NCBI GenBank assembly: GCA_035048485.1
Contig: CM068581.1
Location: 6,585,430 to 6,649,429, forward strand
DNA from: Pteria penguin
Taxonomy: Eukaryota; Mollusca; Bivalvia; Pterioida; Pteriidae
Direction: 5' to 3'
DNA: 64,000 nucleotides
Part shown: piece after piece, positions 30,001 to 45,000 of the stretch
Numbering within the stretch: the first letter of the stretch is position 1
How the letters are laid out: every line of letters starts with the position of its first letter
The notes under the pieces: generated by a model
The model's input: the letters and a program-made list of their open reading frames with translations, nothing else
Told to the model about the DNA's origin: nothing
Databases searched by the model: none
Translations under genes and position numbers: made by a program

Positions 30001-33000
30001 CTGAAGAAGATTGCAATAAATGCAATATGGATGATTTTACAGTTGAATAAATCTTTTTTTTTTATAGTAAGCTAAACAGAATATTTGAGTTATCGATTCT
30101 ACATCACTTATAATTATGGTACTTCTATGGTGGCAGCACTTGCCAGTCACACTGCCTCATCATTTTGCTGTATGCTACAGACCCATCCAAAGCAGTGAGG
30201 ATCTGTTACATGCCAAAAGTGGGAATCAAACCTATGATCCTGTGATCTAAAGTCTAGTGTTTTATCACTGTACCAACCTGCCTCTGAACCAAAGGTAAAT
30301 GTTATAGGTGACATTACAAATACATAGTGTAATACAAAAAATTACCATGCTCACCTTGATAGAGTACTTGTCAAACAAAAATGAAAATAGAAAGAAGTCC
30401 AATAGAACACTGTAATCTTGAACCAAGTCACTCAAGTGTGTAATGTAGGTCATATGCATCATGGGATGCATGCATTTAAGTCAGTATTCCAAGATGACCA
30501 CATCATGCAAGTTTGGTAACTGTAGCACCTATATCTTTTCCAATACTCAATTACCCTAAACTACTTAACCAAGTCACTCAAGCAGAAAACATAGGTTTGA
30601 TGCATCATCTGATACATGCACTTAAGTCAACATCCCAAGATGAACCTATGGTGCAAGTTTGGTAACTGTAGCATCTATACTTTCTACAATACTGAGTTAC
30701 CCCAAACTACTTAGCCAGACCTGGACAGGATTGCAGACGCCTGGGGTATAGCACAAGCTCCTCTCAACTTTGTCACATTGAGCTAAAACGACCAATGTCA
30801 GTTTAGAATGGGGTGCATTGAAGTCTATCAGAGCTAAAGCTACTAGCACTAATTACAGAAAAAACTTAAACATTAATGAGGTAATAATGTATATAAATGT
30901 GCAGGTATATGGAAAAATGTAAATGAATTAACTATCAACACTGCATCAGTGGTAAAATGATCAATTACTAAAAAGTAAAACTTGAACATCTATCAAGTAA
31001 CAACTCGGCTGATTATACAAAATTACCAACAAAATATAGCTCAAGATGTTCAAGATGTTTATATAGTAAAGTGCCCATCAAAACATAGTTTTTACTTTAA
31101 CTGGTACAAAATTTACGACAATTTTAACATATATCAAAAAGGAAGGATAACAGAATGGATAAGTAATAAACTTTCATTTGCTTATGATTGTAAAGTTACA
31201 GGGAAAAATCCATTGATAGGAGTAACTTTATTTATTTCACCATTAGACATACATACTTGAGCATAGTAGTTTTCATCTGGTACTAGATAAGCTGCCATCC
31301 ACCTTCGGAGAAACAACATGATGGTACTGCCTATCTGTGGACTCAGTATGTGTGACAGCTTGGCCTGTAATGCCCGATTCTCCACCTCACACAACCTGAA
31401 GACTGCTGATACCAATCTGCCACAAAAAAATCCTGAACAGTACTTAGTGTAATACACTTTATGACTATAAGATGATGCACACAATTACTAATCTAGTGCT
31501 CTAAATGTTAATTTTGACAAATTTTGTTTCTTCAGCAATGCTCAAGGACCCAAACCTTAGAAATCTAAAATATCTGTAGAGCAAACTAATAAAAACAAGA
31601 ATCAAAAACCATCCTACAACAGAGCTTTCATACAGGTACTCCTGTGTTTGTAAATACTTAACAAACTTTTATAAAAACATTTTGAAAGATAAATTTCATG
31701 TCAATATTGAAGCACAGAACTGCTGGCTACAGCATGACAGTTTATAAAACTCAACTATAACTCCTTGAATTTTGGTTAAATTAACTAATTACAGCATATA
31801 GATTATTGTTCTGATTTTATCTTACTTACAATAATATTCATCACCAACCAAGCCAGGGATCAGGATGTACAACAATGACTAGTGTTAGTTATACATTATA
31901 AATTATATAAAATTACACATTCTCATACGAACATGCTGCATACAAAAAGCCCCTCTCTGCGTACATACTACATATAAAGAGATCAATTAAACAACAGAAA
32001 TGAACAAACATTCTGGAAGCATTGCTAAACAATACATGTGCCCTATCAGCCTTCCAACAGAACGACAGGCATGGCATGACGACAGATGGCATGACGACAG
32101 ATGGCACGATGACAGGCATGGTATGATGACAGATGGCATGATGACAGGCATGGCATGATGACATGGCATGACGACAGGCATAGCATGATGGCAGACGGCA
32201 TGACGACAGGTATGGCATGGTGACAGATGGCATGATGACATGCATGGCATAATGACAGATATCATGATGACAGATGGCATGATGACAGATAACAAGACGA
32301 CAGACATGGCATGATAACACATGGCATGATGACATACCTGCCAACCCTAGAAGACGGTTAAGAGGAACAACAGATGGTCAGCCCCCCCCCCCCCTGTTGT
32401 CGCTGAGTAAATTTTTCAATTTTCGACCGTAAAATGACCTCACAGATTGACAGTTATCAACAAATTTCACAGAGAAAAGAACAACAGATTACATGTATAC
32501 AGCTTTTTCAACACTTCTAATAACAAACACAAGTCTCTCTCCTGGAAATGACAAACAAAAAGGTGAAAACTGTGTTTATGAAACACTGATGCCACAAGGC
32601 GAAGAAAGTCCAAAACGTTGTCTATGAAGCCTCTGAGAAAAACGTCGATATTTTCTCATTCTGTTGTTCAGAAACAAAGTGTTTTTGAGTCCCAATATGT
32701 TTGATAAAGTCTGTAAACTCACATCTGCACACCGTACAGTAAGCGAACTCGGGCCCTCTTTTACTTTAGGCAACGACCCCGTTAAAACGAGAAAGGTAAT
32801 CGTTTCTGAAGTTTTGTTTCCTGCGCACATTCTTTTCCTTTTTAGTCGACGCCTCGTGGGTCGTTTAAAACATATCGTTAAGCGTTTACAAGAGTGTGAC
32901 GAAAAAAGAGAGGTAATTCCAATCTAAAGTGTGCAATAATGGCCGAAAGCGGAACGGACAAGTCTAAATCCGGAATGCGGAATCAGCATGTAAAAATCGG

Positions 33001-36000
33001 AAAAATTACGCCAAAATCGGAACAGTTGGCATGTATGTGATGACAGGCATGTCATGACAACACATGGCATGATGACAGGCATGGAATGACGACAGGCATG
33101 GCATGATGACAAGCTTGGCATGACGACAGGCATGGCATAACGACAGGCACGGCATGACGACAGGCACGGCATGATGACAGATGGCATGACGACAGGCATG
33201 GTATGACAACAGATGGCATAATGACAGACATGGCATGACGGCAGATGGCATGATGACAGGCATGGCATGATGACGGATGGCAAGATGACAGGCATGGCAT
33301 GATGGCAGACATGGCATGACGGCAGATGGCATGACGACAGGCATGGCATGATGACAGATGGCATGACGACAGGCATGGCATGATGACAGATGGCATGATG
33401 ACATATGGCATGACGACAGGCATAGTATGACGACAGATGGCATTACGACAGGCATGGCATGAAGACATATAATATGATGACAGGCATGGCATGATGACAG
33501 ATGGCATGACAACAGGCATGGCATGATGACAGATGGATATCATTAATCTTTGCAATAAAGTTACAATATATCATCAATTCAATCTTAGATACAGTTATTT
33601 ACTACACTATTGTTATGATTACTGCCTGGTGTATAATAGTTTAACTACTGACATAATACCTGACAACATTGTCTGTCTTCTGGTCCCCACCAGGAATGGA
33701 TTCAACTCTCTCTCCTGGAGAAGCCATTACTTGTAATGTAGTTTGAACATCTGCATACTTGGCTTGACTAATGGAATACTGCATTACATCTGATGGTATC
33801 ATTGGGGTTTCTCCCTCAGCTTCCTCTGTCAACACATGAGCTACAAGACAAAGTCAGACAATCTGAAAGCTATACTTATTATCCATATTAGGTGTTGTAG
33901 TGATAATCCACATTAGGTATCAAAGTGAATATCCTGATTAGATGTTGTAGTGATCATCCAGATTAGGTGTTATACAATCATCCAGATTAGGTGTTATGGT
34001 GATTATCCAGATTAGGTGTTATAGTGATAATCCAGATTAAGTGTTATAGAGATCATCCAGATTAGGTGTTATAGTGATCATCCAGATTAGGTGTTATAGT
34101 GATCATCCAGATTAGATGCCATAGTGATTAACCAGATTAGGTGTTGCAGCAACCATGACAATCCAGTGTAGATCCTCATACAGTACAATAGGGAGTGTCT
34201 GTATTAACAGTGGAAATACTCACTGGCGACCAAGACAATCCAGTGGAGATCCTCATACACTACATTAAGTAGTGTCAGTAATACCAGAGGAAATACTGGC
34301 ATGGCAACCATGACAATCCAGTGGAGATCCTCATACAGTAGTACAATAGGGAGTGTCTGTATTAACAGTGGAAATAATCAATGGCGACCATGACAATCCA
34401 GTGGAGATCCTCATACAGTACATTAGGGAATGTCAGTAATAAGAGTGGAAATACTCACTGGCGACCATGACAATCCAGTGTAAATCCTCATACAGTACAT
34501 TAAGTAGTGTCATATCGATGGATTCATTGTGTGTGGCTATATGCTGTTGTAATCTCTGCAGATGACTATGTAAACGACTCACTCGATTCTCCAGTATCCT
34601 GAGGAGAGAAAAGCCTCTAAGTAAATTATTTACATGCATTCTTCAAGTTAAGTTTTCATCTTTACTGTTAAATGTAGCAGATTGTTCAGTTTGATGTACA
34701 AGTGTGATAGAGTGACCAATTTGTATTTTCATAATTTGTATTGTACATCACATGGTACTTGGTGTGTATTATATTTCTCTTCTCCAGAGTTATGTTTCTT
34801 TGTACAGTAGTAAATTATGTCATCTCTCTTGTGAGAGTTATGTTTCTTTGTTAAGGACTTATCTTCCTTAATAATTTGAATTATGGATTGTCATTAATCA
34901 TTGGTCAGTGGGTCATTTATTTTAATCTAATGTGAAAGTTTATTTCATTGGTTTATTTCAACATCTTTTTCCCATTTAATTGGTTAATATTTTGATTAAT
35001 ATAAGATAGTTTTTGTGTAAGTCAGACATATCGAAGATTTGGCAGAAATTCTGAACTTTGATAAATATTTTTTTATACTGGACTTTATGAGAACACCCTG
35101 ACTGAAACATTTACAAAGTACATATTGACTGTTGGAACTGAATACTGTATGTGTTTGGCATCAAACCATATTTGGGTATGTTTGCATTTACATCATGTTT
35201 TCATACATGTAATATGATAAATATACTTTTTGAATATATTTTGAGTACATTACTATATTTTGCTAACATCTATTTTATATGGTAAACTTTATAGTAAGAA
35301 AGATAATTCTTGCTGATTGTATTGTTTCTTATATTTGTAAGTATACCAATCATATACATATGATAGATTAACTAATTTTGTTATACATATGTCTTATGAT
35401 GTTTTACATATTTGTTAGTGTTGTTTACACATAGAATATAGAGTCGAAATTAGATCTTGGTGTTGTTTTCATTATTCATACGGACACACCCTGTTACACA
35501 AGTGTATTATTTTTTGTCTCTTCTATTTTTCCAATACGTTTCTCTTTAGGATATTATGCTGAGTCATGGTCCTCTTTAAATAAAATGTTTCACTTGGCAT
35601 ATTTCATGTTGAAATTCAGTTGTGAAGACTAAAAGCCAGAAACATAATATGAGTTACACTTAATTTTATTTAAAACTAGAAAAATGACAAAATCAAAAGG
35701 GCCCTGCAGGGTGCCTGTCACCATGACCCTTACCTTAACTTGGTACTAGCAGATGCCAAACATGAAAGCCCTACTATTAACGGTTCAATAGTTATGGTCA
35801 ATGTTCAAGTTTTTCAAATGCTGGTCAAAGGTCACCGTCTAGGCCACATGATAAAAAATTTTGGTACCAACAGAAAGGTCTTGTCATTAAGAACACACAT
35901 GCCAAATATGAAAGCCCTACTCTTTCCATTCAATAGCTATGGTCAATGTTAAAGTTTTTCAAATACTGGTCAAAGGTCATTGTCAAGGTCACATGATCAA

Positions 36001-39000
36001 AACTTTTTGGTACCAATGGAAAGGCCTTGTCATAAGGAACACACATGCCAAATATGAAAGCTCTACCTTTGACAGTGTATTAGATATTAGATAGTTTTTG
36101 CTAATGGACAGACAGACAGACGGACAGACAGAGTGATTACTTTAGGGCACCCCGTATGAAGCGGGGCCCTAATGAACAAACTTATAACTAAATTCCGTTT
36201 GTAATAAAGTCAAATGAAATTTCCAGAAAAACAACTGTACCTTTACAGTATAATTATAATTTTTAATGAAGGATCAATTTTGTGAGGATTTAAAGGTCAG
36301 AATAACAACAAATTTATATCCCCAATAACTTGTAAATTAAATCAAATACAAAAAATCCATCCACAGATGTTATTGATGACAGAAAAAATTATATCATGTT
36401 GCTGTATTGTTTATGTACAGTCACAATATACGTCATAACCAATACAGCACTTATGGGTATGAAATAATACACATATCATTATACATTTTCATATTTCATC
36501 CAGATGAACATGTAAAAATTCTATACACTGAAAATTCTGTAGACTGTGAAAATTGGCCACAATGATGTCAAAATAATTGTATATGAAATTTCACAGGACT
36601 GAAGAAAATTAGAATGTCACAAACTTCCACATGTTAAAGTTAACCTTTGATCTTTTGTCCACTTTTCTAAATAAGTATAACCATATGTAACAAAGTAGTA
36701 TAAATGATTCCTAATTATAGCTTAGCAGCACAAATATGCAATAAACAGTGGTCCGAGACAGAGGGCTTTTTTTTCAAAACAGTAAATATCAATTCAGTAT
36801 TACCTGAAATAAAAACATGTGTCATTAATATAGCTTTGCTCCCTAAGTCTGCCTCACATTTATATAGCTATGCTCCCCAAGCCTGCCTCACATTTACATA
36901 GCTATGTTCCCTGAATCTGTCTCACATTTATATAGCTATGCTCCCTCAGTCTTTTTCACATTTATATAGCTATGCTTCCCAAATTGTCTCACATTTATAT
37001 AGCTATGTTCCCCAAGTCTGTCTCACATTTATATAGCTATGCTTCCTCAGTCTATCTCATATTTACATAGCTATGTTTTCCAAGTCTGTCTAACATTTAT
37101 ATAGCTATGCTCCCTCACTCTATCTCATATCTATATAGCTATGCTCTCTCACTCTCACATTTATATAGCTATGCTCCCCAAGTCTGTCTCACATTTACAT
37201 AGCTATGTTCCCTGAATCTTTCTCACATTTATATAGCTATGCTCCCTCAGTCTATTTCACATTTACATAGATATGCTCCCTGAATATGTCTAACATTTAT
37301 ATCGCTATGCTCCCCAAGTTGTCTCACATTTATATAGCTATGCTCCCTGAATCTGTCTCACTTTTATATAGCTATGTTCCCCAAGTCTTTCTCACATTTA
37401 TACAGCTATGCTCCCCAAGCTGTCTCACATTTATATAGCTATGCTCCCTCAGTCTATCTCATATTATATAGCTATGTTCTCCAAGTCTGTCTAACATTTA
37501 TATAGCTATGCTCCATCACTCTATCTCATATTTATATAGCTATGCTCTCTCACTCTCACAATTATATAGCTATGCTCCCCTGAGTCTGCCTCACATCTAT
37601 AGAGCTATGTTGCCTGAGTCTGTCTCTCCATTTATCAGGGAGCTTTACTCCCTGAGTCTGTTCTTTCTCACATTTTCATTTTTTTTTTCATGCCCATGCT
37701 GAATGAAATCCATGACTCTGCAAGCCTCTTCATGGATATCAATAGGCATGGGCAATGGGATGGAGATTTCTTTGTCCCTACTGGAACAAGGCGTTAGATC
37801 CAATTAGTCTTTAATAGTAACAAACCTTTCATGGCACATCTCTGTTATTTGTGAAATCCATCACATTGATGCAATATCACTGACAGAGGACAACATTATT
37901 TCTGGAAGGCAAGGCCACAAGATCAGGTACATGGGTATGTCATGGGCTTAATGCTTTATCTTAAAACTATAATCAGGTACATGGGTATGTCATGGGCTTA
38001 ATGCTTTATCTTAAAACTATAATCTATGTATAGGAAAGTTACATCCTTTGTATGTATTGCAAATACTTCATCTGCAATATGTATAGTACTTAATTTTGAT
38101 GTTATGTATAAGTATTTCATTGGGTATTTTATAGATTGGACCACCATCTTTTACTGAATACAATAAAAATTTGTCATCAAAAGACTCTCAACTTGTAATG
38201 AAGAATGGATATAGTTAACTGGAATTTACAGACCCTTGGACTTCATAACAAAGTTTCCTGTATTCCCCATCAATTGCATTGTTATTTATAAATTAATAGG
38301 ATTGTTGGTTTTTAAGGAAAATTGTGATTTTCATTTAAGCAAGATAGGCAATCTGATCTTATTTTGTAATCAAGTTTGGTAACATCATTCTGAAAGCATA
38401 AAATTACAGTTTTTACCATCGATGCCAAGCAGGGTAAACTTGGCTAAAACTGTAAGTACTGCACCATCTACATACAATAAAATCTATCCAGATTTCTTTG
38501 TCCTCCAAATGCATCCCAAAAATCATCTCTTACCTTCTTGAAAATATTTTCTATATACTGGAATCTGAAAATTCTTAATTTACAATATTTAATAACTAAA
38601 GTTCCATTAATCATATACTGCACTAGAACATTACCATAATTTGATCATGGTTTTATCATACCTGGCCAGGAGAGGAATACTGTGTTCTGGGGCCATACGA
38701 CCTAGGGCACCAATACTGCAAAGCTGGTCATTAAATCTTATACTATCATCTTCTTCCAGCTCATCTATCTCCTCTGTGGATTCCATTTCATTCTAAAAAA
38801 AAATTAAATGTATGAAGGTAATTTGACAAAACTATATAAAACTTATACAAAATGTATGGGAAATATATTCATAACAACAACAAAACTTCAATGTTTATTT
38901 CAAGTTAACTAATTAACAAGTTTACTGCTACATTCAATTTGAGTCATAAACTACAACATTCTAAATGTATCTATCTTTAGGGTCATCACAACTTTTTTTG

Positions 39001-42000
39001 AGACAGGGGCCAAGGCCATTGGAATTGGGACAAATTGTTTTTGGTTTTTTTTTTCTGTGCAAAATTTGCATATTCTCCAATATGTATTTATTTAACTTTA
39101 TATAACAAAGCATGCTTGTAGACTAACTGCATAGATTTTACCTGTAATTGCGAGAACATTCACATCAAAACTCAACTAAACTGTTATAAAAGCAATAGAG
39201 AACTTGATTCCTACCTCTCAGAAGTAGATAATCTACTATCTTTATGTGATGTGTCAATGTCACTGTCATCAGAGGTAGATAATCTACCATCTTTATGTCA
39301 TGTGTCAATGTCACTGTCATCAGAGGTAGATAATCTACCATCTTTATGTCATGTGTCAATGTCACTGTCATTAGAGGTAGATAATCTATCTTTATGTGAT
39401 GTGTCAATGTCACTGTCATCAGAGGTAGATAATCTACAATCTTTATGTCATGTGTCAATGCCACTGTCATCATAGGTAGATAATCTACTATCTCTATATG
39501 ATGTGTCAATGTCACTGTCATCATAGGTAGATAATCTACCATCTTTATGTCATGTGTCAATGTCACTGTCATTAGAGGTAGATAATCTATCTTTATGTGA
39601 TGTGTCAATGTCACTGTCATCAGAGGTAGATAATCTACTATCTTTATGTGATGTGTCAATATCATTGTCATCAGCGGTAGATAATCTACTATCTTTATGT
39701 GATGTGTCAATGTCACTGTCATCAGAGGTAGATAATCTACCATCTTTATGTCAAGTGTCATTGTCATTGTCATCAGAGGTAGATAATCTACTATCTTTAT
39801 GTGATATGTCAATGTCATCATCATCAGAGTATGAACTTCATGATAAACATTATGAACATGAAACAGATTAGATTGAGATTTTATGTCCTAGCCATCACCA
39901 TCATCAGAATTTTCAACTTTCAACTTGTTCTACTTTTTCTACGCTATTGTCAGCTTTTTGAATATTTTATCACTTGGCTCTCTAGGCCCCTATGCTACAG
40001 CCTGTTGTTTAAAAAGAATATCGATTCTTTTACATTCTATTTTCTTACTAAGCTACTTCCGGTATTATTTTGAATTGTAGAATATTTTTCCCGTACATTT
40101 GTGCAGTGTAATTTCACTTTTCATCTTTATGGTAAAATAAAGAGAGACTTAAATGGCAGTAATGCAAAGTCCTTAAATTGAAGAATGCGATTCATTTTTA
40201 ACATTTAATCTTAAAGATAATGTCCAACACTAGCATCATAGAACATCAAATCAGAGAAGCCAAAAGTCAAAATGACTACATATGAATATAACAAAATCTA
40301 AATGGGCATAATGTTTGTTTCAGTTCTTTTAAACCTAATCGTTTGTAAGAAATTCGGTGACATTGATGTAAACAGTTAATCTTATATGTATACCAATTAC
40401 GGATTTAAACCAAGGGGCTTGAAAAGGAGAAAACGTAGTACAATCAGGATTTTTTTATAGTGTCAAATTGGAAATTTTTAGTGCTGAAATTGAGAATTGG
40501 GAAAAAAGAGACTATTTACATTGGGAATGACTGGCGGCCCTGCCTGTCTTGTTTCTATCTGTGTTTCCCTAGATTCTTATAACTATGATCTGAAACCTTT
40601 TGAGTGTACCTATGATCTAACTTCTAAATGTACCTGTGTTCCATCACCTCCTATGTGTACCTATAATCTAACTTCTAAATGTAGCTTTGATCCAACACCT
40701 GAGTGTACCTGTGATCTATCTTTTAAATGTACTTGTGAACCAACACCTTCTGAGTGTACCAATGATCTAACTTCTAAATGTACCTGTGATCCAATATCTC
40801 TTGAGTGTACCTATGATTGCTATCTTCTGATTGTACCGATGATCTAACTTCTAAATGTACCTGTGATCCAACACCTCCTGAGTGTACCTATGATCTAACT
40901 TCTAAATGTACCTGTGATCCAATACCTCCTGAGTGTACCGATGATCTAACTTCTAAATGTACCTGTGATCCAATACCTCCTGAGTGTACCTATGATTGCT
41001 ATCTTCTGATTGTACCTATGATCTAACTTCTAAATGTACCTGTGATCCAATACCTCCTGAGTGTACCTATGATCGCCATCTTCTGTGTGCACCTGTGATT
41101 TGCTACCCTCTCAGTGTATCTATTACCTACCACCTTCTGAATGTACTTATCATCTGCTGCTCTCTCTATGTGCCTATGACCTGCTAACTCCTAAGTGTAC
41201 CTATGACCTGCTAACTTCCAAGTGTACTTGTGATAAGTTGCCTTCTAAGTGTACCTATTATCTGGTATCCAGTAAGTGCTCTTATGATCTACCGATACTA
41301 CCCTTTGAGTATACCTGTGATTAGCTACCCTATAAGTGTACCTTCATGGTGAAACATTAATCTGTGACCTTCTGAGTGTACCTATCACCTGCTACATTTT
41401 AAGTATCTATGATCTATTTCCTTTTAAGTTCTCCTATGATCTACTACTTTTTGAGTGTACCTATAATCAACTACCATCTGAGTGTATCTATAATCTTCTA
41501 CCTTCTAAGTGTAACCTGTGATCTACTACCTTTTTGTATTTACCTGTGCCCTGCTCCCCTCTGGAGAACTAATATGACATTGAACATAGCCATTGAAGAC
41601 TTGTATTGTTTTGGACTTGAAGTTCATAATAGATACATCCTTCATGGCTAGCAGCAATTCCATCCAGGTCTCCAACATCCTCTCATATGCTTCCATGTGC
41701 AAAGTGTCATCACGATGTAACTGTATTCATCAAGAAGAACAATACGTCTAATATGCAATTCATTGATTGTTATTCTTTTTTCTTATTATACTTTATGTAT
41801 AGTTAATATTTACATTTATCATATTTCTACATATATCACTTATAATAATTATCTGCATCTATCAATTTGCCTATAATGTATCTCATTTTCTATTTGTCAT
41901 TTGAGATATTTGTCATGCATTTGTATTTTCCTTCTGCATGTTCTTCTTCTAATTAGCATTTTATCTAAAGCAAAATAGCATGGCGCCGCGCCATGCCCTT

Positions 42001-45000
42001 TTTATGCGGCACCATGCCCTTTTTCTCAGCGCCATGCCCTTATTTTCCCTAAGTTATTATTTTATGAGACTAAAGATCAATCTCCATTCACGTAATATGA
42101 AACCCTCAAAAACATCTTTATTTACAGGGCCAGTATATTACGAATATCCCTTCAGACATGCACTTTTAACACTTTCCGCACATTACGTAATTATCTAAGT
42201 CAGCAGTTTGATCCGCTCAATCTCAGCCTTAATCGGTGTACTGCACTGCCTGCCACTTTTCGGGTGTTAATTACGGATTTTAATCAATGTTAGGCTACAT
42301 CTGTACACGAACAGGGTTTGACACTGTTGTCTGAATGCCGAAATAATAATTTTGCAGGCCAAAGTCACATCTGTTTTCGGTCAGATATTAAAGAAAATTC
42401 AAGGATGTTTGTCCCTTAAAAATAATTATTCTAGGATTATACGAAAAGTATAACATTAATTGAAAAGTGACTGTAATTAATATGTCTTCTCTGAATACAT
42501 GTATCTTATTACGGAATTGGTTTACATAGCCGGTCACGATCGCTTAGAAACTTCACTCATACGAACAAAAACTACCCATTCTTAATGCCTTACTTAATAT
42601 TATTTAACTAATTTTCTCAATTTGAACACCAAATATTTAGGATCTACTCTCCACATTTCCTCTGATAATTTTGAACACTGTTTAGTAATTCCGGCGAAGA
42701 TTATAATTCAGAATATCTTTTATCATTTGATACAACAATATCAAAATAAGTAGTTGCAACAAGAGGAGCAAAAAACTCACAAAGTGTAGTCATAGTATCA
42801 GGTGTGTCGGGGTTTTTTTTTACGATCAAAGAACTGAATAGCATAACTGATTATAAAACATGACTTTTTAGTATTTCTAAAATAAATAGAATATTTACTA
42901 TCCGTAAGTCAATAAATGTGAATGAACATTATAACCGTTATAAATTATTAATATTACTTATGTACTTTGAACTGAGACAATCACTTGGGCCAGCAATTTA
43001 TTTAAAAAGATCGTCATATAAAGCAGTCACAAAAGTAAGTAATAAGGTAAAGGGGACAGATACACTTTATATTTTCCTTTGATGCTTCCAGCAATTTACA
43101 TTAAGATTCTGACTTTGAATTATTCAAACATCAATCACACTTCCTACATGTAGCAGATCCAGGAATTTATTTGTGAAGGAAAATTGGGTGTATGGGGGAG
43201 GCCGAGAGAACTTTTTGTTTTGTTAGTAGCAAATTGTTTTTCTTTATTTTCATCAAAATACTAGTCAGGTTAATTTAGAATTTATTTCAGCCTAGAAATA
43301 ACAACTGTACATCAAGGACTTAAAAAAACTTGTAAGTCCTGCACATGCATACATCTAGATTCCATGTTAGATTTTCTTTAATAATAAAATCTTTTCAGCT
43401 AAAATAATGACATGTCATTCAGATATTTAAGTTAATATGTAAAAAATAATGATACATGTAAAGACTGTCTAAGGTACAATGATAAAACTTGCATTATCTT
43501 ATTTTGCCAGTAATAGACAGAAGAAGCAGTGCTACTCTTGGAGAAGTTTAGATTAATTTACAAGAACATGAAACAGTATAAGTTTACAAATTGGGAATTA
43601 ATGCAATAGTCAAAAGCATACAATGATTGCAATAATGTAATTGTAACAGATATTTAGTTGTAGTTCCTACAACTGTGAAAAGGAATTGATTTTGAAGACA
43701 AGCTGGAAATAAAATTTTCAACAAAAACAATGTTAAGTGTTGCAAATTACATCAAATTATCAATATCAAGAGGAATTATATTTTACATTTTCAAATATCA
43801 TATAAGTTAATAAAACAAAGAAATAATGCAATTTTATACTAAATTTTTGAATATATTGGTGACAAAAGTCACTAAATTATATGCCCTTTTTACCAAATAC
43901 CACGTTAAAAAGTGCCCTTTTGATGGAGAAATTTGTGTGCCCTTTTTGAATCCTAGATTTAACACTACTAATGATTCATATATTTATTGTAGGTCAATGA
44001 CTTTTAACACAATTCATGCTTAATATTATAACATAATAATATAATATTATAATATCATATTTATTTAACATACTTAATATATGGAATACATAATTAGCCT
44101 TTTTCTTACCATTCTGTTATAGACGATTTCAATAAAGTGGGATATCTGCCCCTAATAAAAATTCTCTCATAATCTGCAAATCACAGTGAGGTACATAAAG
44201 GTGACCGCTACTTAACTGACCATATCCCATCGTAGACAACTGACCTTGCACAACTTTTACACCACTCCTTATACACTTCTTAAAACATCAGATCAGATAA
44301 CTGACATTACTGATATGGCCTATATAATCAGTTTCTTTTGCTCACTGTCCTGATTATTCATTCCAGTCTCAGTTTTCATATTATATTTATTTCTCTGTTT
44401 ATTTTTGAAAATTTTCATTTCACAAGAGTTTTAAACTTTCATTAAAAATAAGACATTCCTACTTACTTATAAAGAAATTATAACATGTTGTTGTGATATA
44501 TATACTTACAGCTTCCTCGAGAGCTGCAGCTCTTCCTGTCTTACATGTCTGTTCAGTGAGGTGATTGAGAAATGATTGAAGCAGATCCTCTGGGAGAGAC
44601 ATCATGCAGGAGATTGGAAACATCATTACTAAGTACTTGAATGTATTGGCTACACCTAGATTTTCATAATCCTGTAGGTCTATACTATAAACAAGAAAAG
44701 TACTCCATACTACCATTATAATTATCTTTACATCAATTCTATAACAAACTTTAGCATATCAAGACTAACCAAAATCACTGTCCTATCATTAACACAGTTA
44801 CCTTGACAATAGTTCCAAGAAGCCAGAGATGAAAGTATTAAGATACTGGGCTCGAGCATTGTCGTCAGGGAATATTGGACCATTGAGAGAGGCTAATTGA
44901 GATATACAGGTCACAGAATGATGGGACATTTCAGAATTGTGCCGTACTTTTTTATGAATCTGAAAAATATAAGTTATGTAACATTCCATTTTACTGTTGT

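Noticed and set aside
32924..33555. Long Cys/His/Met-rich open frames on the minus strand
   Set aside because: They are translations of a minisatellite in several frames at once, with no conserved domain, splice context or composition of a real protein.
34147..34458. Mutually exclusive alternative copies of exon 12
   Set aside because: The copies contain only the exon's 3' part and no acceptor, so they cannot be exons by themselves.
39165..39871. 219-residue and 105-residue open frames on opposite strands
   Set aside because: They arise because the 51-bp unit is a multiple of three and lacks stops; both strands are open, which marks repeat DNA and not a gene.
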